The notes beneath the pieces were generated by a model that was given only the letters and a program-made list of their open reading frames with translations, made no database searches and was not told the DNA's origin. From the NCBI RefSeq assembly GCF_900116645.1, contig NZ_FPBO01000005.1, positions 233,084-297,083 of the forward strand: a stretch of 64,000 nucleotides of DNA, in the 5' to 3' direction. Shown here piece by piece: positions 36,238 to 44,122 of this stretch. Positions within the stretch are counted from its first letter, which is position 1. The number at the start of each line of letters is the position of its first letter. A program made the position numbers and the translations under genes. Source of the DNA: Pseudoduganella namucuonensis (lineage in GTDB: Bacteria > Pseudomonadota > Gammaproteobacteria > Burkholderiales > Burkholderiaceae_D).

Positions 36238-37047
36238 TTATTTCCATTCGCGGCTGGCCGCACCGTCGTATTCGATCGAGGCGCAGCGCAGCGGAAAGGT
36301 GGCGCCGGTCGGCCGCTCAAGCGCTTCCAGATAGCACGGGACCATGCCGGCCACGAAAGAGGGCTGCATGTAGAGGTAGCATTCCATCGGCGACAAGCCC
36401 ATATCAAGCGGAATGGCCACAACGACAGATGAATAGGTCATGGGCAGGCGCCGGCCCAGGATGCGTTCGAGCACAATTTCGATGTCGAAGGCGAGTTGGA
36501 GGTGCGGGCCCATGGGAATGCCTTCCCGCTCCATCGCCGCGAGTGTGACCGGGGTGCGTTCGTCGACAAAATTCACCGCGACCGGGCGGCCATAACCCAT
36601 CAGGCGAGGATGGCGGGCCAACTCCTCGCGAACGATCTGTTCGAGATCCTCGCCGCTGTTCCTGCGCGCCAGCGCGCGCACCAGGAAGTCGGCGGCGCCG
36701 GCTTCCGGCTGGCGCCCGAAAATGGCCGCCTCCGATGCCGCCAGCCCGGCCCCCAGACCCTGAGCCGCCGTGCCGCGGCTGCTGCCGGTCAGCGCCACGA
36801 CCCGGTTGCACCACAGGCGCGCGTCGGGATAGCTCGTGTACACCCAGATTGTTTGCAGGACCTTCAACTCCGGCGCGCTGAGCCGGCGCCCGGTGATGCT
36901 GAAGATATACAGGTCGATCCAGTCGGCCTGTTCAAAGGCGGTGTGCAGGTCCAGACCGCGAAACACGGCGCGCTCTCCGGGAAAGGCCTTCCCGACGCGA
37001 GTGGGCATGGTTCCCTCGAACTGCTGCAGTACATTGTCCTTGCTCAT
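36238..37047 (-). CDS. Citrate-synthase-like protein, type 2, copy A
   Basis: 269 residues. A citrate-synthase/citryl-CoA-lyase fold is recognisable: YPDARLWCNRVVALTGSSRG, LGAGLAASEAAIFGRQ, LMGYGRPVAVNFVDERTPVT, RLPMTYSSVVVAIPLDMGLS, GMVPCYLEALERPTG and SIEYDG. By eye the catalytic positions differ: IFGRQ where citrate synthases have HGG, GYGRP where they have G-H, and MTYSS where NVD is expected. It may thus be a pseudo-enzyme, a subunit, or a changed activity. It overlaps the type 1 gene by ATGA, so the two products are likely made in equal amounts and may form a heteromer. The function is unknown. Confidence 0.75.
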   Translation of the reverse strand: MSKDNVLQQFEGTMPTRVGKAFPGERAVFRGLDLHTAFEQADWIDLYIFSITGRRLSAPELKVLQTIWVYTSYPDARLWCNRVVALTGSSRGTAAQGLGAGLAASEAAIFGRQPEAGAADFLVRALARRNSGEDLEQIVREELARHPRLMGYGRPVAVNFVDERTPVTLAAMEREGIPMGPHLQLAFDIEIVLERILGRRLPMTYSSVVVAIPLDMGLSPMECYLYMQPSFVAGMVPCYLEALERPTGATFPLRCASIEYDGAASREWK

Positions 37048-37859
37048 GGCGTTTCCTTGCGTTGGACGGGACCGGGATCGTTCTCCAGTGCCATCTCGAA
37101 AAATGGGAATTGACGAAAGCCGCGTTGCGTCTGCTCGAGGGCGTGAACCGCCGCGCCGGGCAAGCGCCACAGCAGTGTGAACATCTCGCCCTCGGCGGGC
37201 GTGAGGCCGAGGTCGGCGAACGCGGCGGCGACGACTCCGGTTTGCGCGAGTGGCAATCCGCATGCTTGTTCCAGCGTGGAGCGTTGGGCGTCGAGCCAAG
37301 CCAGTTGGCCGGCGGGTAGCTTGGCGCGCAGGGCGGCCATCAACTGCAGCACGGGTGTGGCGCAGCTTGCCCCGTGCGGATCGAAGCCGGGGGGATGCCC
37401 GGCCTGCGGCCAGAACAGCGGCCGGTTTTCCACCGGCGCGGCCAGGCGCGCCAGCCAAAGGTCCAGGTCGGTGCCGCAATCGGCCCAGCTTTGCATGGCC
37501 AACAGCACCTCGCGCGCGCCGCCGGCGCCGCCCGCGCCGGCGGCGATGGCGGCCATCAGCGAGGAGGAGGCCGGCGTGCCGGTGGCGCCCGTGGCCATCG
37601 CCGCGTGCACCGATGGATCGCGCGGGCCCGGGTTGGCCAGCGCCACCGCCAGGATCTCGAAAGCGCCTGCCGCCGCGGCGCTTGGCCGCTCGCCTTTGAG
37701 CAGCAGGTAGAGGTATTCGATGTAGCTGGCCTTGCCAAGCAACTGGCCGTACACGTCGTAGCCGTGGCAGCGGCACAGCGCCGCCGCGAACGGGTTGTCC
37801 GGCTCGGCCTGTTCCTGCCAGATGCGGGTGTGGACCACCTCGCTGAAGTTGTCGCTCAT
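37044..37859 (-). CDS. Citrate-synthase-like protein, type 1, copy A
   Basis: 271 residues starting at 37859, 2 bp after the ThDP enzyme stop. Citrate-synthase/citryl-CoA-lyase-like blocks: CHGYDVYGQLLGKASYIEYL, YLLLKGERPS, DPSVHAAMATGATGTPASSS, AIAAGAGGAGGAREVLLAMQ and FADLGLTPAEGEMFTLLWRL followed by PGAAVHALEQ. Position 111-118 (GAGGAREV) corresponds to the HGGA-type motif, but the His is missing. About 270 residues equals a citryl-CoA lyase and is shorter than citrate synthase (380-430). It is related to, but distinct from, the type 2 protein next to it. Role unknown. Confidence 0.77.
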   Translation of the reverse strand: MSDNFSEVVHTRIWQEQAEPDNPFAAALCRCHGYDVYGQLLGKASYIEYLYLLLKGERPSAAAAGAFEILAVALANPGPRDPSVHAAMATGATGTPASSSLMAAIAAGAGGAGGAREVLLAMQSWADCGTDLDLWLARLAAPVENRPLFWPQAGHPPGFDPHGASCATPVLQLMAALRAKLPAGQLAWLDAQRSTLEQACGLPLAQTGVVAAAFADLGLTPAEGEMFTLLWRLPGAAVHALEQTQRGFRQFPFFEMALENDPGPVQRKETP

Positions 37860-37861
37860 GA

Positions 37862-39736
37862 TCAGACCCCCTCTTGCAGGACGCGCAGGCGGCTGCCCAT
37901 GGGCGGCACCTCCTCGGGGTCGATGTAGACGTCCAACAGGGTCGGACCGGGATAGGTGCAGATGGACTTGATGTCCAGCGCCTGCATGTCGGCGGCCGAG
38001 CGGATCGTGTAGCCGCGGCCGCCGAGCGCGCGCGAAATGGCGGCGAAGTCGGTCGGCGGCAGCGCGAAGCCGATCTGCTCGGCGCCGCACAGGCGCTGGC
38101 CGTGCTTGATCATGCCCAGCGCGCGGTCGTTCAGCACCACGAAGATCACGCATTGCTGCTCGGCCACGGCGACCGACAGTTCCTGCCCGCTCATCAGCAT
38201 GCTGCCGTCGCCGGTGATGCACACCACCGGCACGTCCGGATTGGCGGCGGCGGTGCCGATGGCCGCGCCGATGGCCCAGCCCATGGCGGCGAAGTGGGTG
38301 GTCAGGCGCAGCCAGCCGCCGGTGCTCTGGCGCTTGCCCAGGTCGCGGCTGCGCTCGCCGCCGCCGAAGCGGCGCTCGCCCATGCGGCGGTCGCGCGGCT
38401 GCAGGTAGTGGGTGGCCCAGGCGATGCTGTTGCCGGTGTCGGCCAGGAAGCGGGTGCTGGGCGGGAACAGCTCGCCCAGTTCCTTCATCAGGCGCTGGGG
38501 TTTGATCGGGGTGGCGTCGCTGTGGAAGGTGTCCGGCGCTTCCAGCGTGTCGCTGGGCAGCCAGGTGCGGGCCGCCTCGTCGCGCGCGGCGCGGCGGCGT
38601 TCGACGATGGGGTCGGTGTGCTGGCCCAGCTCGTGCATGCGCTCGACCAGGCGGTCGAAGATGGCGCTCAGGCTGCCCCGCAGGTGGTAGCGCGCCATCG
38701 GCGTGCGCGCCAGGTGTTCCTCGGACTCGTCGATGTGCACCAGGCGTTCGTTCAGCAGGCTGGCGTTCCAGCCGCCGGTGTTCCATTCCCCCATGCTGGT
38801 GCCGACGGCGACGATCAGGTCCACCGACGGGTCGTTCAGCGCCGCCTCGGCCGTGGCGTGGCCGCCGAAGCCGAACACGCCGCGGTACAGCGGGTGCTGC
38901 GGGCTGACCAGTCCCTTGCCGTCCGGCGTGGTGACGAAGGTGGCGCCCTTCAGGGAGGCGAACTGCAGGATGGAGTGGATGGAGTTGCCGCAGCCGCCGC
39001 CAACCAGGATGACCACGTTGCGCGCCATCGACAGCATGCCGCGCAGCGTCTCGATGGCGCCGTGGTCGACCAGGGCGGCCGGACGCAAGAGGTTGCTCAT
39101 GTCGTAGCTCGGCGCCTGCTGGGAGCTTGGGGCGCGGAACACGTCCATCGGCACGCTCAGGTGCACCGGGCCGGCCGGGCTGCGGGTCGCGTGTTGCAAT
39201 GCGGTAATTAGTTTCCACTCCAGCTGTTGCGGGTGGGATACCAGCGAGTTGTAGCGGGTGCAGTGGCGGAACATGCCCAGCACATCCACGCCGGTGCAGG
39301 CCGATTCCTGCAGCGAGTGCTTGCCGAAGGAGGGCAGCGCCGGCTGGCCGGTGATCACCAGCATCGGCACGTCGTTGCTGTAGGCGGTGGCCACGGCGGT
39401 CAGCATGTTGGTGGCGCCAGGCCCCGAGGTCGAGATGCAGACGCCGATCTTGCCCGTCTCGCGCGCGTAACCGTCGGCCATGAACGCCGCGCCGGCCTCG
39501 TGGCGGGCGAGGATGTGGCTGAGGTTGCCGCCCTTGCGCTGGTTGCGGGCGATCGCGTTGTAAAGCGGCTCGATGGCGCCGCCGGGAACGCCGAAGACGT
39601 ATTCGACGCCCATCTGCTCCAGGTAGGCGACCAACAGATCGGCCATGTCCATCTCGTGTTCTGGAGGCATGGGCGCGGTGGCGCGGGGTTGACTTGACTG
39701 CTCGTGCCGCTGTTCAAACTCGACGTTCTCAAACAT
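37862..39736 (-). CDS. Acetolactate-synthase-like ThDP-dependent enzyme, copy A
   Basis: 624 residues from 39736, behind AAGGAG at 7-nt spacing. The Pyr domain has YVFGVPGGAIEPLYNAIARN and the catalytic Glu E80 in RHEAGAAFMADGYARETGK. Domain 2 (about 215-350) has RNVVILVGGGCGNSIHSILQ. The PP domain has GDGSMLMSGQEL (about 509-520) and the Mg/ThDP-binding Asn in VVLNDRALGMIKHGQ. All parts needed for ThDP chemistry appear intact. An Arg-rich insert (about 430-460, DRRMGERRFGGGERSRDLGK) is not usual for acetolactate synthase. It has no adjacent small regulatory subunit, so a role in branched-chain amino acids is unlikely. First gene of copy A. Confidence 0.88.
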   Translation of the reverse strand: MFENVEFEQRHEQSSQPRATAPMPPEHEMDMADLLVAYLEQMGVEYVFGVPGGAIEPLYNAIARNQRKGGNLSHILARHEAGAAFMADGYARETGKIGVCISTSGPGATNMLTAVATAYSNDVPMLVITGQPALPSFGKHSLQESACTGVDVLGMFRHCTRYNSLVSHPQQLEWKLITALQHATRSPAGPVHLSVPMDVFRAPSSQQAPSYDMSNLLRPAALVDHGAIETLRGMLSMARNVVILVGGGCGNSIHSILQFASLKGATFVTTPDGKGLVSPQHPLYRGVFGFGGHATAEAALNDPSVDLIVAVGTSMGEWNTGGWNASLLNERLVHIDESEEHLARTPMARYHLRGSLSAIFDRLVERMHELGQHTDPIVERRRAARDEAARTWLPSDTLEAPDTFHSDATPIKPQRLMKELGELFPPSTRFLADTGNSIAWATHYLQPRDRRMGERRFGGGERSRDLGKRQSTGGWLRLTTHFAAMGWAIGAAIGTAAANPDVPVVCITGDGSMLMSGQELSVAVAEQQCVIFVVLNDRALGMIKHGQRLCGAEQIGFALPPTDFAAISRALGGRGYTIRSAADMQALDIKSICTYPGPTLLDVYIDPEEVPPMGSRLRVLQEGV

Positions 39737-39950
39737 GCAAAGCTCCTTAATATTATTTGTCATATGTGCAATATTGTTTGTGCATATGCAATAAATGTTG
39801 CGATGCGAGATCATATCTCAAAAACAAGATAAAAAGTGACAATGTGTGAGAATTTGACGAAATATTCTATAGAGAAAAGTTATATTCTTATAAGAAATGT
39901 TTTCCTTGCAGCTTAGGAGCTTTGTATTGTCCTAGACGAAGTGATTCACT
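39737..39950 (-). promoter_or_regulatory. AT-rich promoter region of copy A with palindromes
   Basis: This stretch is strikingly AT-rich in a GC-rich region. It contains TCTATAGA at 39866-39873, read as TATAGAAT on the minus strand, a plausible -10 box about 130 bp before the ThDP start. Next to it is a perfect 12-bp palindrome, TTCTTATAAGAA, at 39885-39896. The matching region of copy B has the same TCTATAGA octamer about 122 bp before its start, also followed by a palindrome. Confidence 0.5.
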
Positions 39951-39978
39951 CAAAAAAAAACCCCGCTTTGGCGGGGCT
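39951..39978 (-). terminator. Rho-independent terminator after copy B
   Basis: On the minus strand GCCCCGCCAAAGCGGGG is followed by nine T residues (plus-strand A run at 39952-39960; stem CCCCGC at 39961-39966 with GCGGGG at 39971-39976). It starts 23 bp after the stop codon of the extra sulfotransferase at 39999 and separates copy B from the copy A promoter. Confidence 0.93.
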
Positions 39979-39998
39979 GGCTACCAAACGCAACGAGG

Positions 39999-41186
39999 TT
40001 ATGCTGGGCCGTGGCTTTCGTAGGGAATCGCGTAGCGCTGCCGGTACGCCATCATACGGGCATCGACTTCGGTGGCCGTGGTGCCAAATTCCTCCAGACT
40101 GTAGCGGTGCTGGCCGTGATGATTGCTTCTGGCGCTGTCCTCGATCCAGGCGGCGAGCAGCCTTTCGATGCTCGCATCGTAGCCCAGGCCAAGGAAAGCG
40201 TAGATGCGCCGCATGACGGACCGCCAGTCGCTGTCCATTTCCTCATAGTAGACATCGAACTGCTGCGCGCGCGGGAGGGCGTCGCGTGCGCGCATACAGG
40301 CGACGCCCATTCGTTCGCACATGTCCAGCCAGATATCGCGGAGCGCCTCGCGCGAGGGCGTCTCGGTGTTCTGGTGGTAGAAGGCCCACATCAGTGACAT
40401 GGTTGAGCAGGTCGTCTTGATCGGATCGCGGTGCGTAAACAGCAGTCGCGCGTCCGGGAATTCCTTGACCAGCACGTCGAGCGCCAGCATATGCGGTGGC
40501 GCTTTGAGCAGCCATGGCTTGTCCTCGGGCTCCCCGCGCGACCACGAGATGAGTTTGAGAAGCTTTACCATGTAGCGATAGCTGTCGCTACGATCGCTAG
40601 CCAAGTACCAGTTGCGGTAACTAGGCATGTCGTACGTGCCCAGGAAGGCAAAGCCGGAGAATGAGTGATTCAAAAGCAAGGTTTCCTCCTCGGCCCAATC
40701 GGCATCCATGGGATGCGCGGCGTAGGCCGCCGGATTGACTTCACGCCGCCTGTCCAGGAAAGTTTTGACCTCCAAATGGCGTTCGTGACGGCCATGGTCT
40801 GGCAGGCCCGGACGCGGCGCAGGATTGAAGCCCTCCCAGGCTGTCAAGTGCTGCAGGCGATCATCGACAGCGAGGACACGCTGTAGCCGGGTAGTACCGG
40901 ACCGCATCGGGCCGACGATAACGACGGGCGCGACGATGCGGCGGTTCAGGATTTCGGGATGGGCTTCAAAGCAGGCGTTGGCCCACAGCCGGTTCTTCAG
41001 CGACATCAGGATCGCGCTCTGGGCGCGCAGGCGGCCTGAGTGGTTCAGTCTGGCTTCGGACGCCAATCCGGCGAGCATTACGCGCAAGCCAGGTAGAAAG
41101 CTTTCGTCGCCGAAACGCTCCAGTCCGGTGGCCGCGCGCGCTGCCGCGATCAGGTACTGCTCGGATAACTCGGTGGATTGGTCCAT
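39999..41186 (-). CDS. PAPS-dependent sulfotransferase, divergent extra member of copy B
   Basis: 395 residues from 41186. I chose this start because GGAG lies 8 nt upstream and it begins 4 bp after the preceding sulfotransferase stop; upstream in-frame ATGs at 41210 and 41222 would overlap that gene. PAPS motifs: GPMRSGTTRLQR and LFTHRDPIKTTCS. Other blocks (LKNRLWANACFEAHPEILNR, HPMDADWAEEETLLLNHSFS, LLKLISWSRGEPEDKPWLLK, HRYSLEEFGTTATEVDARMM) show homology with the other two sulfotransferases but at clearly lower similarity. It has no counterpart in copy A. It probably sulfates a different position or acceptor (inference). Confidence 0.87.
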   Translation of the reverse strand: MDQSTELSEQYLIAAARAATGLERFGDESFLPGLRVMLAGLASEARLNHSGRLRAQSAILMSLKNRLWANACFEAHPEILNRRIVAPVVIVGPMRSGTTRLQRVLAVDDRLQHLTAWEGFNPAPRPGLPDHGRHERHLEVKTFLDRRREVNPAAYAAHPMDADWAEEETLLLNHSFSGFAFLGTYDMPSYRNWYLASDRSDSYRYMVKLLKLISWSRGEPEDKPWLLKAPPHMLALDVLVKEFPDARLLFTHRDPIKTTCSTMSLMWAFYHQNTETPSREALRDIWLDMCERMGVACMRARDALPRAQQFDVYYEEMDSDWRSVMRRIYAFLGLGYDASIERLLAAWIEDSARSNHHGQHRYSLEEFGTTATEVDARMMAYRQRYAIPYESHGPA

Positions 41187-41190
41187 GGCC

Positions 41191-42444
41191 TTAGCTCCGT
41201 TTTGACTCATAGGGAATGCCATGACGACTTCTTGCGAACAGCATGCGCGCGTCAACCTCCTGCTCGGTGATGCCAAAGTCTTCCAGCGAATAACGATGGC
41301 CGCCGTGGAGATTGTCGCTTTCGCTTCGCGCCAGCCACGCCGCCATAGCCTGCTCTGCTTCGGCGCTCCACGGCAGGCCTGCGAAATCGTAGACGCGTCG
41401 CATGGCCGTGCGCCAGTCCGCGTTCATTTCCTCATAATAGATATCGAGCTGCTGCCCGGCGGGCACCAGCTCGCGCTGCTGGATGCAGCGGCGCGCCGCT
41501 TGTTCGCAGAAATCCAGCCACAGGTCGCGCACCGGGCCGCGGCAGTTGGCATCGGTGTGTTGGACCGCGAAGTGCCACATCAGCGACATCACGGAGGCCA
41601 CGGTCTTGAGCGGATCGCGATGGGTGAACACGATTTTCGCGTCCGGGAACACCTTCAGCAGGGTGTCCAGGTTCAGCATGTGCTGCGGGTTTTTCAGCAC
41701 CCAGCGCTTGCCCTCCGGCTCGCCGCGTGACCAGGAGATCAGTTTAATCAGCTGAACCATGTACTCGTAGGCGGCGGTCTTGTCGGCCTTCATGAACCAT
41801 TCATAGTAGCTGTCGATACCGCTGTAGAGCCCAAGGGGAGAGAAGCCGCACCACGAGCTGTCGAGCAGGTGCAGCTCCTCCTCGGCCCAGTCGGCGTCCA
41901 TCGGATGGCCCACCAGGGCGCCCGGATAGAGCAGGTCGGCCGCGCCCAGAAAATCCTTCACCTCCTGGCGCCGTTCGGCGCGGCCCAGTTCGGGCAGTTC
42001 CGGGCGTGGGCCGAAGTTGAATCCTTCCCAGGTGCGCAGATGCGACAGCCGGCTGTCGGCCGACATCATGCGCTGCATGCGAGTGGTGCCGGAACGGTGC
42101 GGGCCGACGATGATGATGGGCGCGGTGATCTCGCGCTCCAGGATTTCCGGATGCGCCTCGAAGCATGCATTGGCCCACAGGCGGTTTTTCAGGAATCCGA
42201 TGGTGGATTGCTGCACATGCAGGCGGCCGAAGGCGTTGAGTGGCGCCTCCGTGGTGAGCGAGGCGAGCAGGGCGCGCAGGCCCGGCAGGAAGCACTCGTC
42301 GCCGAAGCGTTCCAGGCCGGTCTGTTCGCGCGCGGCGGCCATCAGAGCCTCGGCGGTCAGGTCGGACAAGCGGACGCTGTCAGATGCGGCATTGACGTCT
42401 TGCACTTGCTGGGGGTGGTAATGGCTGCTTGGCTTGTCATCCAT
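41191..42444 (-). CDS. PAPS-dependent sulfotransferase, copy B
   Basis: A 417-residue protein closely matching the copy A enzyme along its whole length (MDDKPSSHYHPQQVQDVNAA against MDNKPSSTYHPPEVQAINAA). PAPS-binding motifs GPHRSGTTRMQR and VFTHRDPLKTVAS are intact. It follows the type 2 citrate-synthase-like gene by 12 bp and is followed after 4 bp by a second, more distant sulfotransferase. Acceptor substrate unknown. Confidence 0.88.
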   Translation of the reverse strand: MDDKPSSHYHPQQVQDVNAASDSVRLSDLTAEALMAAAREQTGLERFGDECFLPGLRALLASLTTEAPLNAFGRLHVQQSTIGFLKNRLWANACFEAHPEILEREITAPIIIVGPHRSGTTRMQRMMSADSRLSHLRTWEGFNFGPRPELPELGRAERRQEVKDFLGAADLLYPGALVGHPMDADWAEEELHLLDSSWCGFSPLGLYSGIDSYYEWFMKADKTAAYEYMVQLIKLISWSRGEPEGKRWVLKNPQHMLNLDTLLKVFPDAKIVFTHRDPLKTVASVMSLMWHFAVQHTDANCRGPVRDLWLDFCEQAARRCIQQRELVPAGQQLDIYYEEMNADWRTAMRRVYDFAGLPWSAEAEQAMAAWLARSESDNLHGGHRYSLEDFGITEQEVDARMLFARSRHGIPYESKRS

Positions 42445-42456
42445 GTTGGATACTCA

Positions 42457-43296
42457 TCAGGTTGGTTTGTGGGGCGAAGTTGGACACGCATCCCATGCGC
42501 GCGGCGGGGCGCCGTCGTAGGCGATGCGTTCGCAGCGCAAGGCGAAAGTGGCGCCGGACGGCCGCGCCAGCGCCTCGGCGTAGCACGGCAGCATGCCGGC
42601 CACGAACTGCGGCAGAATGCACAGGTAGGCTTGGCGCACCGAGAGGCCGAAGTCGAGCGGGAGCGCGACCATCATGGTGGCCATGGTCATCGGCAGACGT
42701 TTGCCGGTCACGCGGCCCAGCGCCTCTTCAAGTTCGAAGGCCAGACGCAGGTGGGGACCCATGGCCACTCCCAGCTCTTCCATCCTGGCCAGCGAAACCG
42801 GGATGCGCTCGTCGACGAAGTCGGCGCCCACCGGACGCCCATAGCCCATCATGTGTCGGTGCTGCTTGAGCTCGGCGCGCACCAACTGGTCAAGATCGGC
42901 GCCGCCGCACTTCGCGGCCAGCGCGCGCACCAGGAAATCGCCGATGGTGGTCTCCGGCCCCAGGCCGTACAAGCTTGCTTCGGAGGCGACGATGCCGGCG
43001 GCGAGGGCCTGCGCGCCCGTGCCGCGGCTGCTGGCCGTGAGTGCGCTGACGCGGTTGCACCATAGGCGCGCATCCGGATAGCTGGTGTAGACCCATACGC
43101 TTTCCAATACCTTGAGCTGGGCCGGTTGCAGGCGCAGGCCGCTGATGCCGAACACATACAAATCAACCCAGCCGGCATCCGCGAAGGCGCTGTGCAGATC
43201 GTGGCCGCCGAAGACGGCGCGTTCGCCCGGAAACACCCGCCCGGCGCGGGTGAGCATCGGTCCATCGAATTGCTCGAGTACACAGCCCTTGTTCAT
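42457..43296 (-). CDS. Citrate-synthase-like protein, type 2, copy B
   Basis: 279 residues, paralogous to the 36238-37047 protein: MLTRAGRVFPGERAVFGGHD, YTSYPDARLWCNRVSALTAS, SRGTGAQALAAGIVASEASL, MMGYGRPVGADFVDERIPVS and IAYDGAPP. The same substitutions are seen at the places where citrate synthases have catalytic residues (YGLGP for the HGG motif, GYGRP for G-H, LPMTMATMMV near the expected NVD). The C-terminus is about 10 residues longer than in copy A. ATGA overlap with the type 1 gene is conserved between copies, which supports a functional pair. Confidence 0.75.
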   Translation of the reverse strand: MNKGCVLEQFDGPMLTRAGRVFPGERAVFGGHDLHSAFADAGWVDLYVFGISGLRLQPAQLKVLESVWVYTSYPDARLWCNRVSALTASSRGTGAQALAAGIVASEASLYGLGPETTIGDFLVRALAAKCGGADLDQLVRAELKQHRHMMGYGRPVGADFVDERIPVSLARMEELGVAMGPHLRLAFELEEALGRVTGKRLPMTMATMMVALPLDFGLSVRQAYLCILPQFVAGMLPCYAEALARPSGATFALRCERIAYDGAPPRAWDACPTSPHKPT

Positions 43297-44120
43297 GCGG
43301 CCTCACGCTGTTGTTGTGGAGACCGCTGCGGGCCGGGATCGTTCTCGAGCGCAAGCTCGAAGAAGGGGAATTGCTTGAAGCCGCGCTCGGTCTGTTCCAG
43401 CGCATGCACGGCGGCACCGGGCAGGCGCCACAGCAGCGTGAACATTTCCCCTTGGGCCGGCGTCAATCCCAGGTCCGCGAACGCGGCGGCGACCACGCCA
43501 TTTTGCGCCAGCGGCGTGCCGCTGGCCTGTTCCAGCGCGGCGCGGTTCTCGGCGAGCCAAGCCAGCCGGCCTTCCGGCAGGATGGCGCTCAGGGCCGCGA
43601 GCAACTGCAGCACGGGCGTGGCGCAGCGCACGCCGTGCGGATCGAAGCCCGGGGCGTGCTCCGCCTGCGGCCAGAACAGCGGATGGTTTGGCACCGGCGC
43701 GGCCAGGCGTGCCAGCCAAGCCTCCAAGTCGGTGCCACAATCGGCCCAGGTTTGCATGGCCAGCAGCACCTCGCGCGCGCCGCCTGCGCCGCCCGCGCCG
43801 GCGGCGATGGCGGCCATCAGCGAGGAGGAGGCCGGCGTGCCGGTGGCGCCGGTGGCCATCGCCGCGTGCACCGATGGATCGCGCGGGCCCGGGTTGGCCA
43901 GGGCCACCGCCAAGATCTCGAAGGAGCTCGCCGCCGCGGCGCCTGGCCGCTCGCCTTTCAGCAGCAGGTAGAGGTATTCGATGTAGCTGGCCTTGCCCAG
44001 CAACTGCCCGTACACGTCGTAGCCATGGCAGCGGCACAGCGCCGCCGCGAACGGATTGTCCGGCTCGGCTTGCTCCTGCCAGATGCGGGTGTGGATCACT
44101 TCGCTGAAGTTGTCGCTCAT
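43293..44120 (-). CDS. Citrate-synthase-like protein, type 1, copy B
   Basis: 275 residues starting 2 bp after the ThDP enzyme stop, exactly as in copy A. Nearly identical to the copy A protein in the first 120 residues (MSDNFSEVIHTRIWQEQAEP, CHGYDVYGQLLGKASYIEYL, GAGGAREVLLAMQTWADCGT) and more divergent after that. The His of the HGGA motif is again absent. Role unknown; probably acts with the type 2 protein. Confidence 0.77.
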   Translation of the reverse strand: MSDNFSEVIHTRIWQEQAEPDNPFAAALCRCHGYDVYGQLLGKASYIEYLYLLLKGERPGAAAASSFEILAVALANPGPRDPSVHAAMATGATGTPASSSLMAAIAAGAGGAGGAREVLLAMQTWADCGTDLEAWLARLAAPVPNHPLFWPQAEHAPGFDPHGVRCATPVLQLLAALSAILPEGRLAWLAENRAALEQASGTPLAQNGVVAAAFADLGLTPAQGEMFTLLWRLPGAAVHALEQTERGFKQFPFFELALENDPGPQRSPQQQREAA

Positions 44121-44122
44121 GA

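Noticed and set aside
36238..37859. The two citrate-synthase-like ORFs as halves of one frameshifted citrate synthase
   Set aside because: Each ORF carries blocks from across the family, each has a start codon, and the ATGA overlap is kept in copy B.
37044..39218. A 724-residue open frame covering the type 1 citrate-synthase-like gene and part of the ThDP gene
   Set aside because: The first two thirds is an out-of-frame reading of the ThDP gene; the true start at 37859 is the same in copy B.
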